A stretch of 64,000 nucleotides of DNA, from positions 6,280,908 to 6,344,907 of the forward strand of contig AP018180.1 of NCBI GenBank assembly GCA_002368155.1, in the 5' to 3' direction. Positions 9,375-18,476 of this stretch are shown piece by piece; positions within the stretch are counted from its first letter, which is position 1, and each line of letters begins with the position of its first letter. The DNA comes from Nostoc carneum NIES-2107. GTDB taxonomy: Bacteria > Cyanobacteriota > Cyanobacteriia > Cyanobacteriales > Nostocaceae. The notes under the pieces were generated by a model, which saw nothing but the letters and a program-made list of their open reading frames with translations, made no database searches and was not told where the DNA came from. A program made the translations under genes and the position numbers.

Positions 9375-9977
9375 AGATTCCCGAACCTAAATTACAATTT
9401 CCAAACAATCAGAAACTTTTAAATTAAAATTTCTGACCAAACACTTGGTTAAAATTTGCTTTTTTCTTACTTGTCAAGCATTTATACGATTGATTAGCAA
9501 GACTAGAGTTTATTGTCCCTCAAATGCGTATAGGCTTGTATATTGACGAAGGTTTTTTTTTGAATTTTTTTGATGACAACATCTGGTATTTACACAAGAC
9601 TCTGGCACATTAGTTTCAAACACTCTCAACCTTGAGACATCAATAGTTTTGGCTGGAATGCTCACAACTAGAACACCTAATCCCGAATTGTGTTCTACAA
9701 CAGGGGGGTGTAATCTCTCTATCATCGTACTAGCGTCTGCGACCTATGGGGCTTGCTATGTTTAGGGCCATTTTGAGAAAGTTTGAATGAAAAGTCTGAG
9801 TTAAAAGTGCTGAGTTAAAAGACGGTAACCCTATGCCGTATCAGGGACTATGACAGTTTTGAGTACCCAGTCATTACCCGAAAATCCCACTCAGCACTGA
9901 TTTGAAGTCGAGGGCTAACCAAAATTGCCCATCATGCCAGAGTTCCCAGAAAGTCTGTAGCTAGGAGGATTAGGCAA
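9375..9977. other. 600-bp intergenic region between divergent hemF and the SRPBCC gene
   Basis: It contains one 71-codon minus-strand frame (9510-9725) that I do not believe, T-runs (TTTTTTTT near 9553) and short G+C-rich stretches. It should hold both promoters. No RNA gene was recognised. Confidence 0.4.
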
Positions 9978-10502
9978 ATGCGAAGTTGTTTATCCAAATT
10001 TATCCATCAGAAACGTCGCCGATTTTGCGCTTCGCTGGTGCGGACATATCGAGAGATCAGTTCTGCGTCTGTAGATGAACTTTGGCAACAGGTGGTAAAC
10101 TTCACAGACGTTTCTTGGCACCCTTTACTCAAAAGTACCAATGTACCTTATGGATTAGTACCCAAACCAGGCTTAATTTTCCAGGCTGTGACTCGGTTTT
10201 CGCCAATTCCAATTCGGATTTTTGTTGAACGTGTCAATCCCAGAGAAATGTTGAGCATCAGAGTTTTAGCTCTGCCAGGGATTGAAGAACGCATAACTTA
10301 CCGAGTAGAGTCAACGGTGTGTGGTACTTGTTTATCTTATTCTGTGACACTACGTGGTTGGTTGTCACCCCTAATTTGGTCTTTGTCTCGTCCCTATGTC
10401 GATCGTGTGGCTCGTTCTTTAGTCGAAGCAGTAGAGAAAGCAGCATTACAAGCAGTTTCTAGCCAGAAAAAGTCCATTAATGACAGTTGTTTTGATTTTT
10501 AG
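9978..10502 (+). CDS. SRPBCC (START-like) superfamily protein
   Basis: 174 residues. The segment SASVDELWQQVVNFTDVSWHP is the standard beginning of the polyketide-cyclase-like SRPBCC fold, where ISAPxExVWxxVxDF is usual. The core up to about residue 150 fits one helix-grip domain that could bind a hydrophobic ligand. A basic N-terminal segment (HQKRRRF) precedes it. Ligand and function are unknown. A strong ribosome site (AGGAGG) lies ahead of the ATG at 9978. Confidence 0.7.
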   Translation: MRSCLSKFIHQKRRRFCASLVRTYREISSASVDELWQQVVNFTDVSWHPLLKSTNVPYGLVPKPGLIFQAVTRFSPIPIRIFVERVNPREMLSIRVLALPGIEERITYRVESTVCGTCLSYSVTLRGWLSPLIWSLSRPYVDRVARSLVEAVEKAALQAVSSQKKSINDSCFDF

Positions 10503-10718
10503 AAATTGAGGATTAGGTAATGGGGAATGAGGGGGATAAGAAATCACAAACACCTATTGAGTAATCCATCAACAAACTGAATATTTACCATCAATAAATT
10601 ATGTATTTTTTTTAAGATTTATTACAGCGATCGCAGCACAATGAGGGTATCCAGTTACTAGTTAAGATACTTGCCACAAATGGATTTCTTCTTTTTGAAA
10701 TTAAAATTTTGAATTTTT

Positions 10719-11789
10719 ATGTACGATGTTCTCGATGCTCGCTCGGTGTTAGATGTGTTGCGACCAGTTCAAGACCCAGAACTGCAAAAAAGTCTGGTAG
10801 AACTGAATATGATTCGCAACGTCAAAATTGATGGTGGCAAGGTTAGTTTCACTTTAGTGTTAACCACACCCGCCTGTCCTTTAAGGGAGTTTATTGTTGA
10901 AGACTGTCAAAAGGCTGTGAAAAAACTCCCTGGTGTGACAGATGTGACTGTCGAAGTCACAGCAGAAACACCCCAGCAAAAAAGCTTACCCGATCGCACT
11001 GGTATAACTGGGGTAAAAAATATTATTGCGATTTCTAGTGGCAAAGGTGGCGTGGGTAAAAGTACCGTCGCTGTGAATGTTGCAGTCGCTTTAGCACAAA
11101 CAGGGGCAAAAGTTGGCTTACTTGATGCTGATATATACGGCCCCAACGATCCCACCATGTTGGGATTGAGTGATGCCCAAATTACTGTACGTCCTGGCGA
11201 AAAAGGCGAAATCCTCGAACCAGCATTTAATCACGGTGTTAAATTAGTCTCTATGGGCTTTTTAATTGACCGGGATCAGCCAGTAATTTGGCGAGGGCCA
11301 ATGTTAAATGGAGTCATCCGCCAGTTTCTCTATCAAGTAGAATGGGGCGAACTAGATTATCTACTTGTAGATATGCCACCCGGAACTGGGGATGCTCAGT
11401 TAACTTTAGCCCAAGCAGTACCGATGGCAGGGGCAGTAATTGTTACCACACCCCAAAATGTTGCCCTATTAGATTCACGTAAAGGATTGCGGATGTTCCA
11501 GCAGATGAACGTCCCAGTACTAGGAATCGTGGAAAATATGAGCTATTTTATTCCTCCAGATATGCCTGATAAACAGTACGATATCTTTGGTTCTGGCGGT
11601 GGCGAAAAAACCGCAGCCGAATTGGGAGTGCCATTGTTAGGATGTGTACCCCTGGAGATATCTACAAGAATTGGTGGTGATAGCGGCGTACCGATTGTCG
11701 TAGCCGAACCAAACTCTGCTTCGGCAAAAGCACTCAGTGCGATCGCCTTATCCATCGCTGGTAAAGTATCAGTTGCAGCATTGACATAA
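10719..11789 (+). CDS. mrp: Mrp/ApbC family Fe-S cluster carrier ATPase
   Basis: 356 residues. An N-terminal MIP18/DUF59 domain (about 5-85, with the TTPACPL cysteine at 52) is followed by a MinD-like P-loop ATPase with GKGGVGKS at 108-115, DADIYGPNDP, and DMPPGTGDAQLT. Mrp/Nbp35 proteins scaffold and transfer Fe-S clusters. At the place where bacterial ApbC proteins carry CxxC for the bridging [4Fe-4S] cluster, this protein reads SYFIPPDMPDKQYDIFG and has no cysteine pair, so cluster binding must differ. The gene is monocistronic. Confidence 0.9.
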   Translation: MYDVLDARSVLDVLRPVQDPELQKSLVELNMIRNVKIDGGKVSFTLVLTTPACPLREFIVEDCQKAVKKLPGVTDVTVEVTAETPQQKSLPDRTGITGVKNIIAISSGKGGVGKSTVAVNVAVALAQTGAKVGLLDADIYGPNDPTMLGLSDAQITVRPGEKGEILEPAFNHGVKLVSMGFLIDRDQPVIWRGPMLNGVIRQFLYQVEWGELDYLLVDMPPGTGDAQLTLAQAVPMAGAVIVTTPQNVALLDSRKGLRMFQQMNVPVLGIVENMSYFIPPDMPDKQYDIFGSGGGEKTAAELGVPLLGCVPLEISTRIGGDSGVPIVVAEPNSASAKALSAIALSIAGKVSVAALT

Positions 11790-11985
11790 GAATTACAATT
11801 TTGTCTGGTTCCTGGGCTACAGCCTAGGAATACAGATTTTAGTAGGCAAAGTCAAAGCCGAAGTAGCAAGTATGAAGTATAAAATTAATACATATCTAGC
11901 TGATAATTCCTAGCTTCTACTTAACGCTTCATATTTCTTTAGTCACTAAATTTAAAATTTAACAGTTAAAGTCTAAACTCACACA

Positions 11986-13302
11986 ATGTTGTTAAAAAGT
12001 TCGCTCCCCAAAATTCGTTGGAAGTATTGGGTTAAACCTTGGCAGCAAGTAGATTGGTTACTATTTTGTTTGCCTGTGGCCGTCAGTATATTTGGCGGTA
12101 TTATGATTCTCAGTACAGAACTCAAACAGCCAGTAACAGACTGGTGGTGGCATTGGTTAGTAGCTACTATTGGTGCATTTATTGCATTGTTTATCGCTCG
12201 TACCCGTTACGAAAATCTGCTTCAGTGGCATTGGATAACATATGGGCTAACCAACTTTAGCCTCATTGCCGTCATGATCGCTGGTACTAGCGCCAAAGGA
12301 GCACAAAGGTGGATTAATATTGCAGGTTTTAACGTCCAACCCTCAGAATTTGCCAAAATTGGCATAATTATTACCCTTGCTGCTTTGCTACATAAACGCA
12401 CAGCCTCAACCATTGAGAGCGTTTTTAGAGCCTTGGCAATCACCGCCGTTCCTTGGGGATTAGTATTTTTACAACCAGATTTGGCAACATCATTAGTATT
12501 TGGTGCGATCGTCTTAGGAATGTTGTATTGGGCCAATGCTAATCCAGGCTGGTTGATATTGATGATTTCGCCCATAGTCGCCGCTATTTTATTCAGTAAT
12601 CCTTGGCCTTTATCAGAACCAATCGTTTTGTTTAAAGAACTAACTTTCAGTCCCTTGGGCTTATGTTGGGCAGGGGCAATGGGTATTGTGGGCTGGCAGA
12701 CTCTCCCTTGGCGTAAATTTAATTTGGGCGCTATAGGTGCATGGGTGCTGAATATGCTGGGCGGTGAATTAGGCGTTTTTGCCTGGAACCATGTCCTCAA
12801 AGAATATCAAAAAGATAGACTGAGCGTATTTATCAACCCCGAACACGATCCTTTAGGCGCTGGATATCACCTGATTCAATCTCGCATTGCCATTGGTGCT
12901 GGTGAAATTTGGGGATGGGGACTGTTTAAGGGCCCGATGACTCAACTCAACTTCGTACCCGAACAGCATACAGACTTCATTTTCTCTGCCGTGGGGGAAG
13001 AATTTGGTTTTATTGGCTGCTTAGTAGTACTCTTCGTCTTCTGTTTAATCTGCCTACGCCTGTTACACGTAGCGCAAACAGCCAAAGATAACTTTGGTTC
13101 TTTGTTGGCGATTGGTGTCTTGTCAATGATTGTATTTCAGTTGATTGTGAACGTTGGTATGACAGTGGGTTTGGCACCTGTAGCTGGTATTCCCCTACCG
13201 TGGATGAGTTACGGACGTTCTGCAATGCTAACCAACTTCATTGCCTTAGGAATAGTAGAATCCGTAGCAAACTTCCGCCAACGGCAGAAATATTATTTAT
13301 GA
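11986..13302 (+). CDS. rodA: RodA/FtsW SEDS-family peptidoglycan polymerase
   Basis: 438 residues with about ten membrane helices. Family motifs are visible: GAQRWINIAGFNVQPSEFAK after helix three, then QSRIAIGAGEIWGWGLFKG, and FIFSAVGEEFGFIG. SEDS proteins are glycosyltransferases that polymerise lipid II, paired with a class B PBP. RodA (elongation) is preferred over FtsW because of the overall pattern, but no PBP2 or mreBCD gene is adjacent, so the assignment is by resemblance. The region between about 180 and 260 is longer than in E. coli RodA, consistent with cyanobacterial members. Confidence 0.88.
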   Translation: MLLKSSLPKIRWKYWVKPWQQVDWLLFCLPVAVSIFGGIMILSTELKQPVTDWWWHWLVATIGAFIALFIARTRYENLLQWHWITYGLTNFSLIAVMIAGTSAKGAQRWINIAGFNVQPSEFAKIGIIITLAALLHKRTASTIESVFRALAITAVPWGLVFLQPDLATSLVFGAIVLGMLYWANANPGWLILMISPIVAAILFSNPWPLSEPIVLFKELTFSPLGLCWAGAMGIVGWQTLPWRKFNLGAIGAWVLNMLGGELGVFAWNHVLKEYQKDRLSVFINPEHDPLGAGYHLIQSRIAIGAGEIWGWGLFKGPMTQLNFVPEQHTDFIFSAVGEEFGFIGCLVVLFVFCLICLRLLHVAQTAKDNFGSLLAIGVLSMIVFQLIVNVGMTVGLAPVAGIPLPWMSYGRSAMLTNFIALGIVESVANFRQRQKYYL

Positions 13303-13641
13303 GTCAAACAATTTTGGATTTTGGATTTTAGATTGATGCTCTGCCAGAAGCGGATACAGCTTGGGGATTTGAGATTGACGATTTGAGATTTGTTTTGCCA
13401 CGCCACTGCTCGACAAGAAGCGGGGTTTGTACCAGAAACAATCCACGCATCCCAAATTTCAAATCCAAAATTGGCATGGTCAAGCCATAAGGGTGGAGAG
13501 AAAGCAGGAAAGAAATTTCCATTACTTAATTATCCAATGCCCAATGCCCCATGCCCCATGTCCCAATAAAAAATCCCAAATGACAAATGACCAATGACAA
13601 GTATTAAGCTATATAACAGGAAATAAGCGAGGATAAAAATC
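13303..13641. repeat. Repeat-rich intergenic spacer (CCCAATGCC family)
   Basis: This 340-bp stretch is made of short intergenic repeats: GATTTTGGATTT-like units near 13315, and a run of CCCAATGCCCAATGCCCCATGCC near 13537-13565. Similar runs occur near 35590 and 54450. A 64-codon minus-strand frame is repeat-derived. No gene is supported. Confidence 0.55.
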
Positions 13642-13836
13642 ATGATCCTGCCTGGAGCAACTGTTCGCGTTAAGAACCCCGCAGATACCTATTATCGCTA
13701 TGAAGGGTTGGTACAAAGGGTAAGTGATGGCAAAGTAGCTGTGCTGTTTGAAGGCGGTAACTGGGATAAATTAGTTACCTTTCGCTTGCCGGAATTAGAA
13801 CTTGTAGAGACTATAGGTAAGAAAAAAGGGAAATAA
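13642..13836 (+). CDS. ndhS: NAD(P)H dehydrogenase-like complex subunit S (DUF3252)
   Basis: 64 residues forming one small SH3-like barrel: [20 protein letters not shown], followed by [20 protein letters not shown]. This matches NdhS (CRR31 in plants), the peripheral subunit of the photosynthetic NDH-1 complex that helps dock ferredoxin for cyclic electron flow. The C-terminal GKKKGK tail is basic, as expected of a ferredoxin-docking surface. ATG at 13642, preceded by AGCGAGGATAAAAATC. Subunit naming is from memory of the family; the DUF3252 identity is firmer than the functional label. Confidence 0.78.
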   Translation: MILPGATVRVKNPADTYYRYEGLVQRVSDGKVAVLFEGGNWDKLVTFRLPELELVETIGKKKGK

Positions 13837-13851
13837 CACAAAGCATCAAGT

Positions 13852-13897
13852 ATGAAGTATGAAAGATAAAAATTCATACTTCATCTTTTATCTTTCA
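13852..13897. repeat. Two overlapping, mutually exclusive inverted repeats
   Basis: ATGAAGTATGAA (13852-13863) is the exact complement of 13873-13884. GAAAGATAAAA (13861-13871) is the exact complement of 13887-13897. The two stems share bases 13861-13863, so the RNA can form one fully or the other. They lie between ndhS and the next start codon. Confidence 0.55.
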
Positions 13898-13907
13898 TCC
13901 TGAGATT

Positions 13908-14564
13908 ATGCGCCTTCCTTTACCACAGTTTGCCACAGGCGATCGCCATCCTCATCACATTGCTGAAGTCATTGAAACTACCACTACTGAATTTCTGGCA
14001 CAGTGTTTGGAACCAGAAGACTTAAGTTTTCCCCCTATGCCACCTTTTGGTAGTTGGGTTTGTTCCACAGATGAAGAATCTGGAAATCAAATTTATGCAG
14101 TGGTATATCATGCTACCACTATGCCCATAGATTCAGTACATCGTGCAGTGGCTTTAGGGCTTTCATTGCAAGACTTGCGAGAAGAACAGCCCCAAATATT
14201 TGCCATGCTGAAAACCGAATTTCGGGCTGCGATCGTGGGTTTTGAACAGCCTTCTCAGACTGAAGGTTATAATCAGCGAGTATACCAGTATTTACCACCT
14301 CGCCCTCCGCAAATTCATCAGGCAGTTTATCGCTGTGATGCGGAAAAAATTATTCATTTCACTGAAGAACTAGATTTTTTACAGACAATACTTTCTATCA
14401 AAGGTGCGCCTATCGAGTCTTTGGCAGCAGCGGCTATTCGAGAGGTTTACCAGCTACGCAAGGCTGACCGTAAATGGTTAATCAAGGCTGGGAGAACCCT
14501 CAGCACACTGTTAAAAGATGACTACGATCGCTTGCGGTTCATTTTAAGCCAGGTTCACCCATAG
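13908..14564 (+). CDS. Conserved cyanobacterial protein, HAS-barrel-like
   Basis: 218 residues. The N-terminal half (FATGDRHPHHIAEVIETTTT, then FPPMPPFGSWVCSTDEESGN) resembles the HAS-barrel, the small beta-barrel at the N terminus of HerA-type ATPases, and cyanobacterial orthologs carry that label. The C-terminal half (about 140-215) is helical and charged. No ATPase domain follows, so this is a stand-alone barrel. It starts 71 bases after ndhS and may be co-transcribed, although the hairpin region lies between. Function unknown. Confidence 0.6.
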   Translation: MRLPLPQFATGDRHPHHIAEVIETTTTEFLAQCLEPEDLSFPPMPPFGSWVCSTDEESGNQIYAVVYHATTMPIDSVHRAVALGLSLQDLREEQPQIFAMLKTEFRAAIVGFEQPSQTEGYNQRVYQYLPPRPPQIHQAVYRCDAEKIIHFTEELDFLQTILSIKGAPIESLAAAAIREVYQLRKADRKWLIKAGRTLSTLLKDDYDRLRFILSQVHP

Positions 14565-14869
14565 GTAACCGTGATCAACTGCCTATACCAGGATGATTTT
14601 TGCTCATAGTCAAAAGTTGGAGAGACACGATTAATCGCGTCTGTACTCAACAATCAAGAGTAATTAGTTATTCTTAATTGCCAGTACCCATTACCCCTAA
14701 TACCCACTCCCTGTGGTCTTGGTGGCCCGAGTTGCCCAAGACCTAATCCCCAATCATTAAGTTAAGGTTGTTTTTAATTTCTACTCCTGGTAGCTTTTGC
14801 AGTTATATAGATCGGTCGATTGCTTTTAAGGTAATCGCAGCTTCACCATAGCCCTTTCCAGTTCTACCT
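14565..14869. other. Intergenic region upstream of the antiporter
   Basis: About 300 bp. It contains GGTCTTGG/CCAAGACC (near 14715-14743), an 8-bp stem with a 13-base loop that may terminate the upstream gene, and short repeat-like runs (AGTACCCATTACCCCTAATACCC). No gene. Confidence 0.4.
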
Positions 14870-17008
14870 ATGGAACTCATTTCACAAGTTCTAGCATTAG
14901 AACCAACCTCCCAAGTTCTTGGCAAGGAACCAATTGTTCCCTTCGCCATTTTGCTGGTAGTTATTTTAGTGGTGCCAATTTTATTTGAGCGCCTGAGATT
15001 ACCAGGTTTAGTAGGTTTGGTTTTCTCTGGGGTAGTACTTGGCCCTTCTGGTTGGAATTTATTCCAGACAGAATCACAGACAATGAACCTACTAGCAGAT
15101 ATTGGGTTAGTTTACTTAATCTTTGTAGCTGGACTAGAAGTTGACATAGAACAGTTCCAGCAAAGAAAAAATCGCTCTTTCGGTTTTGCTAGCTTCAGCT
15201 TCTGTTTTCCCTTAATCATGGGAACCCTTTTCGGGCGAATTTTTGGCTTTGATGGGGTGATATCAATATTAATTGGCTCTTTATTTGCCTCCCATACGCT
15301 TTTGGCATATCCCATTCTGAGCCGTCTGGGAGTGGTGAAAAATGAAGCTGTTACAGTTACCATTGGAGCCAAAATTTTTACTGATATTGGCGCTTTGCTC
15401 ATATTAGCTCTCTGTATTGCTTCTGCCTCACCTCTAGGAGTATTTAATTTAGCAAAGCTACTAACTTTGTTGGGTTGGTTAATTATTTACTCTGTTGTGG
15501 TGTTAGTCGGCTTCGATTGGGTGGGTAAAGAATTTTTTCGGCGTTCTGGTGGTGAAGAGGGAAACCAATTTTTATTTGTGCTGCTGACTGTGTTTCTCGC
15601 TGCTGTTGGCGCTCAATTGATTGGAGTCGAAAAAATTATTGGAGCCTTCTTAGCAGGTTTGGCGGTAAATGAAGTTTTAGGTGAGGGCCCAGTCAAAGAA
15701 AAAGTAGTATTTGTTGGTAGTGTTTTATTCATTCCCATTTTCTTCGTTCACCTGGGGTTACTAATTGATCTGCCCAACTTTATTCACAGCACTAGCAATC
15801 TGCAATTAACAGTATTTTTGGTGTTCAGTGTGATTGCTAGCAAATTTATTGCGGCTTTATTGGCGAAACTGGTATACGGCTATAATTGGCAAGAAATCCT
15901 CACAATGTGGTCGCTGTCAATTCCCCAGGTAGGTACAACATTAGCAGCTACCCTAGTTGGGTATCGGGCTGAATTATTGCCAGTGGAAGTATTCAATAGT
16001 GTTGTGGTGGTGATGCTAGTTACATCCACCGTAGGGCCATTAATTACTAGTCGGGTAGCGGTGGGTTTAGCTTCTGCAACAGTTACAGAGCCAACAATCA
16101 CAAACCAACCAGAGCCGCAACCCTCAGATCCTAGCACTGCTTTTACTATAGTTGTACCGATATACAATCCCCAAACGCAGCAGTATTTAATAGAATTAGC
16201 AACATTATTAGCACGCCAAGCTAATGGCAGAATTATACCCTTAGCGATCGCTACTGCTGCGGCTAACATGGATGCACCACAGTTAGAAGTATCTTTGCAG
16301 CGGAGTGAGCGCTTACTGGCCAAAGCCACAGCACAAAGCCGCGCTTTAGGTTTCACTGCAGAGCCATTACTGCGAATTGATGATGCTTTTGCTCAGGGAA
16401 TTAGCAGAGCATCTCGCGAACAAAAGGCTAGTTTGATCGTCATGGGTTGGGGTAAACGTACTGGGTTAAGAGCGCGTTTATTTGGTAACGTAATTGATAA
16501 CGTTCTTTGGGCATCCCATTGTCCTGTTGCTGTTACCCGTTTAGTAGACTCTCCTAAAAAAATCCAACGGATTTTAGTTCCCGTAGAAAACTTAATGGCA
16601 CCAACTTTACAGCCTGTGCATTTTGCTCAATTGTTGGCAGATTCTAATCAAGCTCAAGTAACTGTACTCAATGTATGCGAACGACGTACCAGTTCCAGCA
16701 AAATTGCCGCCAGGCGATCGCATCTTGCTGCCATAGTATCTAAATTGGCTGTGCCCAATCCCCCAGAAATTCAAATTATCGCCCATGAAAATGTAGCTCA
16801 AGCCATTTTACAAGCAGCACGTTTGTATGATTTAGTTGTGCTACCTTTTACACGCAATCGCACCAGTCCTGGTGGATTAGCTATTAGTGATGTCACCACT
16901 CAATTAGCCAGACAATTAACTTGCTCAATCATCATGCTGGGAGAACCACAACGTACTCAAACAGCACCGCTTTCAACTGGAATTCCCAGTACTACATCGG
17001 TTATATAA
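14870..17008 (+). CDS. CPA2-type cation:proton antiporter with universal-stress domains
   Basis: 712 residues. The first 400 form the CPA2/Kef-like Na+(K+)/H+ exchanger: about 12 hydrophobic segments starting at PFAILLVVILVVPILFE, with LVGLVFSGVVLGPSG and a YLIFVAGLEVD block, then SLFASHTLLAYPILSRLGVV. From about 425 to 560 a UspA-like domain (TIVVPIYNPQTQQY; LIVMGWGKRTGLRARLFGNV) follows, and a second, weaker Usp-like domain occupies about 565-690 (RILVPVENLM). The cytoplasmic Usp domains probably bind nucleotide and regulate transport. Ion specificity cannot be read. Confidence 0.88.
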   Translation: MELISQVLALEPTSQVLGKEPIVPFAILLVVILVVPILFERLRLPGLVGLVFSGVVLGPSGWNLFQTESQTMNLLADIGLVYLIFVAGLEVDIEQFQQRKNRSFGFASFSFCFPLIMGTLFGRIFGFDGVISILIGSLFASHTLLAYPILSRLGVVKNEAVTVTIGAKIFTDIGALLILALCIASASPLGVFNLAKLLTLLGWLIIYSVVVLVGFDWVGKEFFRRSGGEEGNQFLFVLLTVFLAAVGAQLIGVEKIIGAFLAGLAVNEVLGEGPVKEKVVFVGSVLFIPIFFVHLGLLIDLPNFIHSTSNLQLTVFLVFSVIASKFIAALLAKLVYGYNWQEILTMWSLSIPQVGTTLAATLVGYRAELLPVEVFNSVVVVMLVTSTVGPLITSRVAVGLASATVTEPTITNQPEPQPSDPSTAFTIVVPIYNPQTQQYLIELATLLARQANGRIIPLAIATAAANMDAPQLEVSLQRSERLLAKATAQSRALGFTAEPLLRIDDAFAQGISRASREQKASLIVMGWGKRTGLRARLFGNVIDNVLWASHCPVAVTRLVDSPKKIQRILVPVENLMAPTLQPVHFAQLLADSNQAQVTVLNVCERRTSSSKIAARRSHLAAIVSKLAVPNPPEIQIIAHENVAQAILQAARLYDLVVLPFTRNRTSPGGLAISDVTTQLARQLTCSIIMLGEPQRTQTAPLSTGIPSTTSVI

Positions 17009-17375
17009 AGCTACCAGAGATTGCTTGTAGCATAATTTTACAGATGTTTATGTGTTTATGTGACAATCTCTTGCCCAATTATCTTTTATCTGGGTTATAA
17101 CTGTTGGCACATCTAATTCTTACAATACTTAATATTGTTAAAGATTTGATGAATTATCGAATTTGACGCTCCAATCTGGAGACTATGTTTGTTATTTTGC
17201 TAATGGAATTGTATAAGAAAAAAAACTTAATGTAATAAAACTACAACAGTATAAATACTGGTAAATAAAAAATATTTATTTAAGGAGCCATATTCTTCTG
17301 GACTTTTTCACTTAATTGCGTATACAAAAATACGTAGAATAGCAACTGAAAATACTTGTACTTAATTGGTAAATT
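17009..17375. other. A+T-rich leader of the UDP-sugar operon
   Basis: A 367-bp gap between the antiporter and the decarboxylase gene. It is A+T-rich, lacks ORFs and probably carries the operon promoter. No operator or RNA gene was recognised. Confidence 0.4.
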
Positions 17376-18326
17376 ATGAGAATTTTAGTAACGGGCGGTG
17401 CAGGGTTTATTGGTTCCCATCTCATCGACCGACTAATAGGTGATGGGCATGAAATTCTTTGCTTGGATAACTTTTATACAGGCAATAAGGAAAATATAAT
17501 TAAATGGCTGGATAATCCATATTTTGAACTGATCCGCCATGACATTACCGAACCCATTAGGTTGGAAGTAGATCAGATTTATCATTTGGCTTGTCCGGCT
17601 TCGCCAGTACATTACCAGTACAACCCCGTCAAAACTGTGAAAACAAATGTGATGGGAACGCTCAATATGCTGGGTTTGGCTAAACGTGTCAAAGCAAGAT
17701 TTTTCTTAGCTTCCACTAGTGAAGTTTACGGCGATCCAGAAGTTCATCCCCAAACGGAAGAGTATAGAGGTAGCGTCAATCCTATTGGCATACGTTCCTG
17801 CTACGACGAAGGTAAACGTATTGCTGAGACTCTCGCATTCGATTACTACAGACAAAATAAAGTTGATATTCGAGTTGTACGTATTTTTAATACTTATGGC
17901 CCTCGGATGTTAGAAAACGATGGTCGGGTAGTGAGCAACTTTATAGTTCAAGCTTTACGGGGCGAACCTTTAACAGTCTATGGCGACGGTTCCCAAACCC
18001 GTAGTTTTTGCTATGTCTCTGATCTGGTAGAAGGATTTATCAGATTGATGAATAGCGACTATGTGGGGCCTGTAAATTTAGGAAATCCTGATGAATACAC
18101 CATCTTAGAATTGGCAGAAGCCGTACAAAACCTGATTAATCCTGAAGCCAAAATTAAGTTTGAACCATTACCTTCTGATGATCCGCGTCGTCGCCGTCCA
18201 GATATTACAAAAGCAAAAACCTTGTTAAATTGGGAACCTACCGTTCCATTACAACAAGGGTTAAAACTGACAATAGAAGACTTTCGCAATCGGCTTCAAA
18301 AGGAGAACAAAGCGTCAGTCTCCTGA
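17376..18326 (+). CDS. uxs: UDP-glucuronate decarboxylase (UDP-xylose synthase), SDR family
   Basis: 316 residues, extended SDR fold. [10 protein letters not shown] (7-16) is the NAD-binding glycine motif; Tyr143 and Lys147 in SCYDEGKR are the catalytic YxxxK pair, with Ser113-Thr114-Ser115 as the active-site serine region. [20 protein letters not shown] is a hallmark of the UXS/UGD-decarboxylase branch. The product would be UDP-xylose made from UDP-glucuronate. The next gene encodes UDP-glucose dehydrogenase, which makes its substrate, so the two enzymes form a short pathway for extracellular polysaccharide or glycoprotein precursors. Confidence 0.92.
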   Translation: MRILVTGGAGFIGSHLIDRLIGDGHEILCLDNFYTGNKENIIKWLDNPYFELIRHDITEPIRLEVDQIYHLACPASPVHYQYNPVKTVKTNVMGTLNMLGLAKRVKARFFLASTSEVYGDPEVHPQTEEYRGSVNPIGIRSCYDEGKRIAETLAFDYYRQNKVDIRVVRIFNTYGPRMLENDGRVVSNFIVQALRGEPLTVYGDGSQTRSFCYVSDLVEGFIRLMNSDYVGPVNLGNPDEYTILELAEAVQNLINPEAKIKFEPLPSDDPRRRRPDITKAKTLLNWEPTVPLQQGLKLTIEDFRNRLQKENKASVS

Positions 18327-18476
18327 TTAGCACCGAGTATCGCTCTGAACTTTCGTGCAGGCTGAGTTTATTTGTAGCCCGTACTATTGTGGTAAGGTTT
18401 TCTACCCCCCATAAAAGTTTGCGCTGAAAACTTCTGAGCTAATAGGAAGAACACAAACAACGAGGAGTTCAAAATA

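Noticed and set aside
9510-9725. 71-codon minus-strand frame between hemF and the SRPBCC gene
   Set aside because: No recognisable pattern, biased composition (many Ser, Cys, Val) and no ribosome site; it lies where the promoters of both neighbours should be.
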